Assembly (NCBI GenBank): GCA_007129985.1
Contig: SKUL01000312.1
Span: 1 to 10,448 of the forward strand
Length of the DNA stretch: 10,448 nucleotides
DNA from: Flavobacteriales bacterium
GTDB lineage: Bacteria; Bacteroidota; Bacteroidia; Flavobacteriales_D; SKUL01
Direction of reading: 5' to 3'
The position numbers were made by a program, and so were the translations under genes. Shown here in pieces: positions 5,795 through 10,448 of the stretch. Below the pieces are notes generated by a model that searched no databases, was not told the DNA's origin, and saw nothing but the letters and a program-made list of their open reading frames with translations. How positions within the stretch are numbered: position 1 is the stretch's first letter; every line of letters begins with the position of its first letter.

Positions 5795-8767
5795 ATGAAG
5801 TACATTTTTCACCTGGCAGCTTTGCTGCTGGTTACAACTCTCTTTTGGTCTTGCGAGGCAGCGGAGAAGGAAACCACCACACGTTACAAGTACGAGTACA
5901 AAACCGTTGAGGGCGACCCCCTTGGCACCAAAATCTACACGCTCGACAACGGCCTGAAAATCTACATGTCCGTAAACCGCGATGAGCCGCGCGTGGTTAC
6001 GCAGATTGCGGTGCGCACCGGAAGCAAGCAAGACCCCGCCGACGCAACCGGCCTTGCCCACTACCTGGAGCACATGCTCTTTAAGGGTACGTCGAACTAC
6101 GGCACCAAAGACTGGGAAGCCGAAAGTGTACTACTCGACCAGATTTCAGACCTCTACGAAGAACATCGCAACACCACCGATCCCGCTGAGCGAAAGGCGA
6201 TTTACGCCAAAATTGACAGCATTTCAGGAGAAGCGGCAAAACTGGCCATTGCCAATGAGTACGACAAGATGATTGGTTCGCTGGGAGCCCAGGGAACCAA
6301 CGCGTACACCTGGTATGAGCAAACGGTTTATATCAACGACATCCCCAGCAACGAACTCGAAAAATGGGCGATGGTAGAAGGTGAGCGTTTCCGCGAACTC
6401 GTTTTGCGACTCTTTCACACCGAGCTCGAAGCTGTTTACGAAGAGTTTAACCGCGCACTCGACAGTGATTTCCGTCTGTCGTACTACGCCATGATGGAGG
6501 AGCTTTTCAAAAACCACCCCTACGGAACGCAGACCACCATCGGAACCAGCGAGCACCTCAAGAATCCTTCCATGGAGAAGATTCACGAGTATTTTTCTGC
6601 ACGCTACCTACCCAACAACATGGCCATTATCTTGAGTGGAGACATTGACCCCGACGAGGCTGTAGATGTTATCAAGCGCAACTTTGGCGACTACGAACGC
6701 GGCGAGGTACCAGAATTTGCGTTTGAAGAAGAAGCCCCCATCACCGAGCCTATTGTTCGTGAAGTAAGCGGTGTAGAGCCTGAATTTGTGACCATTGCCT
6801 ACCGTTTGCCCGGTATCCACAGCGATGAAGCACTGAAGCTGCGCGTGATGGATGCGATCCTGTCCAACGGAAAAGCCGGACTGATTGACCTAAATCTCGA
6901 AAAGCGCCAGAAGGTACTTCGTGCTTCTTCATCGCCTACATCATTCACCGATTACTCCATCTTCACTTTGAGCGGTAATCCCCGCGACGGACAAACGCTC
7001 GACGAAGTGGCTGAACTGCTTCTGGAGCAAATGGAGCTCATCAAGAACGGCGACTTTGACGACTGGATGGTTGAAGCGGTTATTCGCGATATGAAACTCA
7101 GCGAATTGCGCTCCAGCGAGTCGAACTGGGCGCGGGCAAGCAAAATGACCAACAGCTTTGTGTACCACCAGGAGTGGAAGGATGTTGTGAACGAGTTTGA
7201 GCGCATGGAGCAAATCACCAAAGACGATATCGTGGCCTTTGCCAACAAGTGGTTTGGCGACAACTACGTGCAGATTAACAAGGTAATGGGCGAAAACACA
7301 GCCGTGAAAGTAGAGAAGCCCCAGATTACCCCTGTTGACATTGACCGCGATGCAAAGTCAGAGTTCTATGCTCAATGGGATTCAATTGAATCGCGGAGAA
7401 TCAAGCCGGTGTTTGTGGATTACCAGCGCGACATCAACCGCGCCACGCTCAACAACGGCCTTGAAATGTACCACGTGCAAAACAAGAACAACGAGCTTTT
7501 CAGTCTTTACTATATTCTGGACATGGGTAGCGACCACGATTTGGAAATGGCGTTGGCCATCAGCTATCTACCCTATCTGGGCACTTCCAAACACACCTCG
7601 GAAGACCTTCAAAAAGAGTTCTTTAAACTTGGGGTGAGCTTTGATGTGTTCAGCAGTCGCGACCGGGTGTACGTGACCCTCAGCGGATTGAACGAGTCTC
7701 TGCGCGAGGGAATGGAACTTTTTGAGGAAATCCTCGCAGACGTGCAGCCCGACGCTGACGCGCTCGAAAATATGGTTTCGGATGTTTTGAAATCCCGCCA
7801 GGACAACCTCCGCAGAAAAGGAAGGGTCATGTCGGCACTGGTAGAATACGCCAGCTACGGCGAGAACTCTCCCATGCGCAACTTCCTTTCCGAAGCGGCA
7901 TTGCGCTCGCTCGATGCAGCGTCACTCACCGAAAAAATCAAGCAACTTACGTCCTACCAGCACCGCGTGTTCTACTACGGACCGATGGCAACCAACGACG
8001 CCAAAGCCGTGGTTGAAGAAATGCACCCGGTTGCGGACGAATTGCTACCTTACCCTGAGCCGGTTGAATTTATGGCCCTTGCGGTTGAAGACGACAAAGT
8101 TTTGTTTACCGATTTCGATATGGTGCAAAGCGAAATGAGCCTGGTGACCCGTGGGTCGGTGTTCAACAAAGAGCTCCTTCCGGCTGCCAGCTTGTTCAAC
8201 CAATACTTTGGCAGTGGACTAAGCTCTATCGTATTTCAGGAAATTCGCGAATCGAAGGCATTGGCGTACTCTGCCTACGCATTTTTCTCAACACCTCAGC
8301 GCGCCGATGAGCACCACTTTGTTCGCGCATACGTAGGCACCCAGGTTGACAAACTCTCCGACGCCTGCAATGCCATGCTCGATTTAATGAATGAGCTTCC
8401 TCGTTCGGATGTGCAGTTTGAGTCAGCGAGGGATGCAGCCCTGAAGCAAATCGAAACCAACCGCATTTCGCGCAGCAGCCTGTTCTGGAGCTATGAATCT
8501 GCGCGCAAACTGGGTCTGGACTACGACCGCAGAAAACCCGTTTACGATGCATTGCAAACCATCAAATTCGAAGACCTTCAAACGTTTTTTGATGCCAACA
8601 TCAAAGGCAACGCATACAATTACTGTGTGATTGGTAACCGCGATTTGGTCAATCACGACGTCCTGAAAGAGCTTGGAAAATACCAGGAGCTTTCGCTTGA
8701 GGAACTTTTTGGCTATCCGGCCAAATCCTCACCCCGAAAGCCGACGGGCCGTCCTGCCATGCAGTAA
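5795..8767 (+). CDS. M16 family zinc metalloprotease lipoprotein (insulinase/pitrilysin type)
   Basis: A 990-residue two-half M16 peptidase. The N-terminus is a signal peptide ending in LFWSC (Cys20), a relaxed lipobox, so the enzyme is probably a lipoprotein in the periplasm or on the outer membrane. The inverted zinc motif HYLEH is at residues 89-93 (HxxEH), and the third ligand is probably Glu216 or Glu217 in LEAVYEEFNR. Between them lies a helical, charged insert (about 105-160), which makes the spacing longer than the usual 70-80 residues. The C-terminal half repeats the fold (from about residue 547) without a zinc motif. It carries the non-catalytic M16 signature near the segment FGSGLSSIVFQEIRESKALAYS. 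Expected role: degradation of peptides in a closed chamber. The gene follows dnaX by 19 bases and ends before a strong terminator at 8792-8821. Confidence 0.94.
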   Translation: MKYIFHLAALLLVTTLFWSCEAAEKETTTRYKYEYKTVEGDPLGTKIYTLDNGLKIYMSVNRDEPRVVTQIAVRTGSKQDPADATGLAHYLEHMLFKGTSNYGTKDWEAESVLLDQISDLYEEHRNTTDPAERKAIYAKIDSISGEAAKLAIANEYDKMIGSLGAQGTNAYTWYEQTVYINDIPSNELEKWAMVEGERFRELVLRLFHTELEAVYEEFNRALDSDFRLSYYAMMEELFKNHPYGTQTTIGTSEHLKNPSMEKIHEYFSARYLPNNMAIILSGDIDPDEAVDVIKRNFGDYERGEVPEFAFEEEAPITEPIVREVSGVEPEFVTIAYRLPGIHSDEALKLRVMDAILSNGKAGLIDLNLEKRQKVLRASSSPTSFTDYSIFTLSGNPRDGQTLDEVAELLLEQMELIKNGDFDDWMVEAVIRDMKLSELRSSESNWARASKMTNSFVYHQEWKDVVNEFERMEQITKDDIVAFANKWFGDNYVQINKVMGENTAVKVEKPQITPVDIDRDAKSEFYAQWDSIESRRIKPVFVDYQRDINRATLNNGLEMYHVQNKNNELFSLYYILDMGSDHDLEMALAISYLPYLGTSKHTSEDLQKEFFKLGVSFDVFSSRDRVYVTLSGLNESLREGMELFEEILADVQPDADALENMVSDVLKSRQDNLRRKGRVMSALVEYASYGENSPMRNFLSEAALRSLDAASLTEKIKQLTSYQHRVFYYGPMATNDAKAVVEEMHPVADELLPYPEPVEFMALAVEDDKVLFTDFDMVQSEMSLVTRGSVFNKELLPAASLFNQYFGSGLSSIVFQEIRESKALAYSAYAFFSTPQRADEHHFVRAYVGTQVDKLSDACNAMLDLMNELPRSDVQFESARDAALKQIETNRISRSSLFWSYESARKLGLDYDRRKPVYDALQTIKFEDLQTFFDANIKGNAYNYCVIGNRDLVNHDVLKELGKYQELSLEELFGYPAKSSPRKPTGRPAMQ

Positions 8768-8791
8768 TCCATTTAATCACAGACAATCTCC

Positions 8792-8821
8792 AAAGCCGGT
8801 GCCCTGCGCGCCGGCTTTTTT
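8792..8821 (+). terminator. Intrinsic terminator after the M16 gene
   Basis: An 11-base-pair stem (8792-8802 with 8808-8818, one T-G wobble, GC-rich core GCCGG/CCGGC) encloses a 5-base loop and is followed by a run of six T residues (8816-8821). It starts 24 bases after the M16 stop codon and marks the end of the dnaX-M16 transcription unit. Confidence 0.9.
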
Positions 8822-8876
8822 GTTTGTTACGAACATTCGCGGGGGCTGCGGGTTTATTGCTCAAACTTACCTTGCA

Positions 8877-9557
8877 ATGAAAACCATTCTCGTAGTTGGC
8901 GGAAGCAGCGGCATCGGAGCCGCAGTGTTGGAGCAGCATCACAAAGAGCACCGCTGTATCAACATCAGCCGCAGGGAGCCGGCAAGTCACCTCGATGTGG
9001 AACACCACACGGTGGATGTTCTAAGCGATGACCTCCCTGAAATCGAAACGCTCGATGGACTGGTGTACTGTCCCGGCAGCATCAACTTAAAACCCGTTTC
9101 CTCATTCAGCCATGAAGACCTTGAGCAGGATTTTCGCATCAATACTTCAGGAGCTTTCCGGGTGTTGAAGCACTATTTGCCGGCACTTAAGAAGTCTCAG
9201 CAAGCCAGCGTGGTACTTTTCAGCACGGTTGCCGTGGGAAAAGGCATGCCGTTTCACATTTCTGTGGCCACCGTAAAAGCGGGGGTGGAAGCCATGACGC
9301 GCACCCTTGCAGCGGAATTGTCGCCGGGTATTCGCGTAAACTGCATTGCGCCGTCACTCACCGAAACACCGCTGGCCGAGCGCCTGTTGCGCAGTGAAAA
9401 ACAGCGCGAAAACGCGGCAGAGCGCCATCCTTTAAAAAGAATCGGTCAGGCGGAAGACCTCGCACATTCCGTTCGCTTTCTGCTCAGCGATGAGTCATCA
9501 TGGATTACCGGTCAGGTACTCCATGTAGATGGCGGATTATCAGTTGTTCAATCCTAA
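8877..9557 (+). CDS. SDR family protein lacking the catalytic Tyr
   Basis: A 226-residue short-chain dehydrogenase/reductase-type Rossmann protein. The cofactor loop is GGSSGIG (residues 8-14), with Asn89 in RINTSG and Ser116 in the position of the active-site Ser. A typical C-terminus (RVNCIAPSLTETPLA, then WITGQVLHVDGG) is present. In the active-site helix, Lys134 is present but the residue four places before it, normally Tyr of YxxxK, is Val130. Some SDR relatives with a similar GMPFH segment also appear to lack this Tyr, so this may be a subfamily trait rather than damage. The reaction is unknown; it may act as a non-canonical oxidoreductase or an NAD(P)-binding regulator. The ATG at 8877 gives the standard start just before the first strand; the frame is open further upstream but lies in the M16 gene and terminator. 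It heads a compact operon with the next two genes. Confidence 0.9.
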   Translation: MKTILVVGGSSGIGAAVLEQHHKEHRCINISRREPASHLDVEHHTVDVLSDDLPEIETLDGLVYCPGSINLKPVSSFSHEDLEQDFRINTSGAFRVLKHYLPALKKSQQASVVLFSTVAVGKGMPFHISVATVKAGVEAMTRTLAAELSPGIRVNCIAPSLTETPLAERLLRSEKQRENAAERHPLKRIGQAEDLAHSVRFLLSDESSWITGQVLHVDGGLSVVQS

Positions 9558-9568
9558 ATAATACTCCC

Positions 9569-9739
9569 ATGTTCGGACTGTTTAAAAAGAAATCACCCGT
9601 AGAAAAGCTCGAGGAGCGCTACCGAAAACTGTTGGAAGAGTCGTACCAACTCTCGCGCATTGACCGCACAAAAGGCGACGCAAAAATGGCTGAAGCCGAT
9701 GCTGTGCTGAAAGAAATCGAAGCCCTGAAAAACCAGTAA
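9569..9739 (+). CDS. Lacal_2735 family small protein
   Basis: A 56-residue charged, helical protein starting MFGLFKKKSP and continuing with LEERYRKLLEES, then LSRIDRTKGDAKMAEADAVLKEIEAL. This is the pattern of Lacal_2735 family proteins, short proteins of unknown function found mainly in Bacteroidota; they look like a single helical hairpin or coiled coil. The open frame begins further upstream (9500) inside the SDR gene, but the ATG at 9569 gives the family's usual N-terminus, and the gene lies 11 bases after the SDR stop. There is no Shine-Dalgarno sequence, which is usual for this phylum. It is co-directional with and tightly spaced to both neighbours. Confidence 0.85.
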   Translation: MFGLFKKKSPVEKLEERYRKLLEESYQLSRIDRTKGDAKMAEADAVLKEIEALKNQ

Positions 9740-9749
9740 CGCCCCACAA

Positions 9750-10208
9750 ATGAAAATTTACCGTTTGTACCGCAAGCAATTTCTGCCGATTTCCATGGAG
9801 GAGGCCTGGGCCTTTTTCTCCAACCCGGCAAATCTGGCAGAGATTACTCCGCCTCACATGGGCTTTATCATTCGTTCGGGAGCCGACAAGGCCATGTACG
9901 CCGGTCAACTGATTACTTACACCGTGAAACCTTTTCCGGGGGTTCCGCTTACGTGGGTTACGGAAATCACACAGGTAAATGAACCCCACTTTTTCATTGA
10001 CAATCAGGTTTTCGGGCCATACTCATTGTGGCATCACCAGCACTTCTTCAAAGCTGTGGAAGGCGGCGTAGAAATGGAAGACATTGTTCACTACAAAATT
10101 CCACTGGGCATTCTGGGTCGCATTGCCCACGCACTGTTTGTGAAACGCCAGTTGAAGCAGATTTTCGATTACCGCGTCAAAGTGCTGGATGAGCGCTTCC
10201 CAAAGTAA
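9750..10208 (+). CDS. SRPBCC family protein (START/PYP-like ligand-binding fold)
   Basis: A 152-residue protein of the SRPBCC superfamily, a helix-grip fold with a deep hydrophobic ligand pocket. The N-terminus shows the usual pattern: a first strand (KIYRLYRKQFLP), then the helix containing SMEEAWAFFSNPANLAEITPP. Next come alternating strands (ITYTVKP, LTWVTEIT, HFFIDNQ, VEMEDIVHYKIP) and the long C-terminal helix (about residues 125-148). No signal peptide is present. The ligand is unknown. This subtype is often annotated next to SDR and photolyase genes in Bacteroidota, which would hint at a stress or light response, but that rests on recall. It starts 10 bases after the Lacal_2735 stop and is the last gene of the trio; no terminator hairpin is obvious after it. 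Confidence 0.88.
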   Translation: MKIYRLYRKQFLPISMEEAWAFFSNPANLAEITPPHMGFIIRSGADKAMYAGQLITYTVKPFPGVPLTWVTEITQVNEPHFFIDNQVFGPYSLWHHQHFFKAVEGGVEMEDIVHYKIPLGILGRIAHALFVKRQLKQIFDYRVKVLDERFPK

Positions 10209-10230
10209 ATACGGATTTCGCGCTGTTTAT

Positions 10231-10238
10231 TACATTTG
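10231..10238 (+). promoter_or_regulatory. Probable -7 element for the 10256 gene
   Basis: TACATTTG matches TAnnTTTG exactly and is followed by G and C residues. It lies 17 bases upstream of the ATG at 10256, predicting a very short leader. No -33 TTG is found at the expected distance. It suggests that the next gene is transcribed separately from the SDR/SRPBCC operon. Confidence 0.5.
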
Positions 10239-10255
10239 GCGGTAAATCCAACTTC

Positions 10256-10448
10256 ATGAAATCACATCTTTTCGCTATGGCTTGCGTGTTGGCTGTTTTC
10301 ACGGCCGAAGCACAACACAGTAAATTACAGATTGGCGTTGAATACGGTTATCTGTTCGGAATACATCCCCAAAACCTGGGTTCCGAAATCAGCGGTTCAG
10401 GTCTCACAGGAAATAATCTTACGGAAACCGCGCTTACGGGTAGTTACG
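10256..10448 (+). CDS. Secreted protein, possibly outer-membrane beta-barrel, 5' part
   Basis: The frame from the ATG at 10256 stays open to the window edge (64 codons). It begins with a Sec signal peptide: MKSHLF, a hydrophobic core (AMACVLAVF), and a likely signal peptidase I site after TAEA. The mature part starts with alternating hydrophobic and polar residues (LQIGVEYGYLFG), as in the first strand of outer-membrane beta-barrels, followed by a Gly/Ser/Asn-rich stretch like a loop. The family cannot be decided from the available part. It is preceded by a -7-like element and separated from the SRPBCC gene by 47 bases. Confidence 0.7.
   Translation, partial: MKSHLFAMACVLAVFTAEAQHSKLQIGVEYGYLFGIHPQNLGSEISGSGLTGNNLTETALTGSY

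Noticed and set aside
5540..6073. Open frame on the minus strand across the dnaX-M16 junction
   Set aside because: Both plus-strand genes are clear; the frame has no homology-like features.
8868..8875. TACCTTGC just before the SDR start as a -7 element
   Set aside because: It lacks one T of TAnnTTTG and touches the ATG, so initiation would fall inside the gene; the real SDR promoter remains unidentified in 8822-8876.

Overview
The window looks like ordinary chromosomal DNA of a member of the Bacteroidota, probably close to the Flavobacteriales, with fairly balanced base composition. The evidence is a GSCFA-domain protein, a Lacal_2735-type small protein, a DUF6265-like lipoprotein, a DnaX of the kind I associate with flavobacteria (no zinc-binding cysteines, a lineage-type C-terminal domain), start codons without Shine-Dalgarno sequences, and several upstream matches to the Bacteroidota -7 promoter element TAnnTTTG. 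No tRNA, rRNA, CRISPR array, insertion sequence or phage gene was seen. Genes are tightly packed; the longest gene-free stretch is about 150 bases (921-1068).

Layout. 1-404: 3' part of a DUF2461 gene (+). 420-920: conserved hypothetical protein (-), convergent with it. 1069-2034: GSCFA-domain protein (+). 2060-2569: small lipoprotein (-). A short divergent intergenic region with overlapping, face-to-face -7 elements leads into a small cold-shock-domain gene (2624-2818, +) and a GTG-started sulfotransferase-like gene (2828-3793, +). 3886-5775: dnaX (DNA polymerase III gamma/tau), followed 19 bases later by a large M16 metalloprotease lipoprotein (5795-8767) and a strong intrinsic terminator (8792-8821). 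8877-10208: three tightly spaced genes encoding an SDR-family protein, a Lacal_2735-type small protein and an SRPBCC protein. 10256 to the end: start of a secreted, possibly outer-membrane protein with its own promoter-like element.

How the genes work together. dnaX and the M16 gene are probably co-transcribed, since there is no terminator or promoter-like element between them, but no functional link is evident. The SDR/Lacal_2735/SRPBCC trio is probably one operon. From memory, such genes recur beside photolyase/cryptochrome genes in marine Bacteroidota, but no photolyase lies in this window, so that link is an inference.

The most interesting signal is a run of ten A residues inside dnaX (4952-4961), placed just after the conserved clamp-loader core. 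Slippage of one base in either direction reaches a stop within a few codons, which would give a gamma-like short product of 361 or 362 residues beside the 629-residue tau. This resembles the known transcriptional slippage of Thermus dnaX. I found no convincing evidence of a wholly new multi-gene system.
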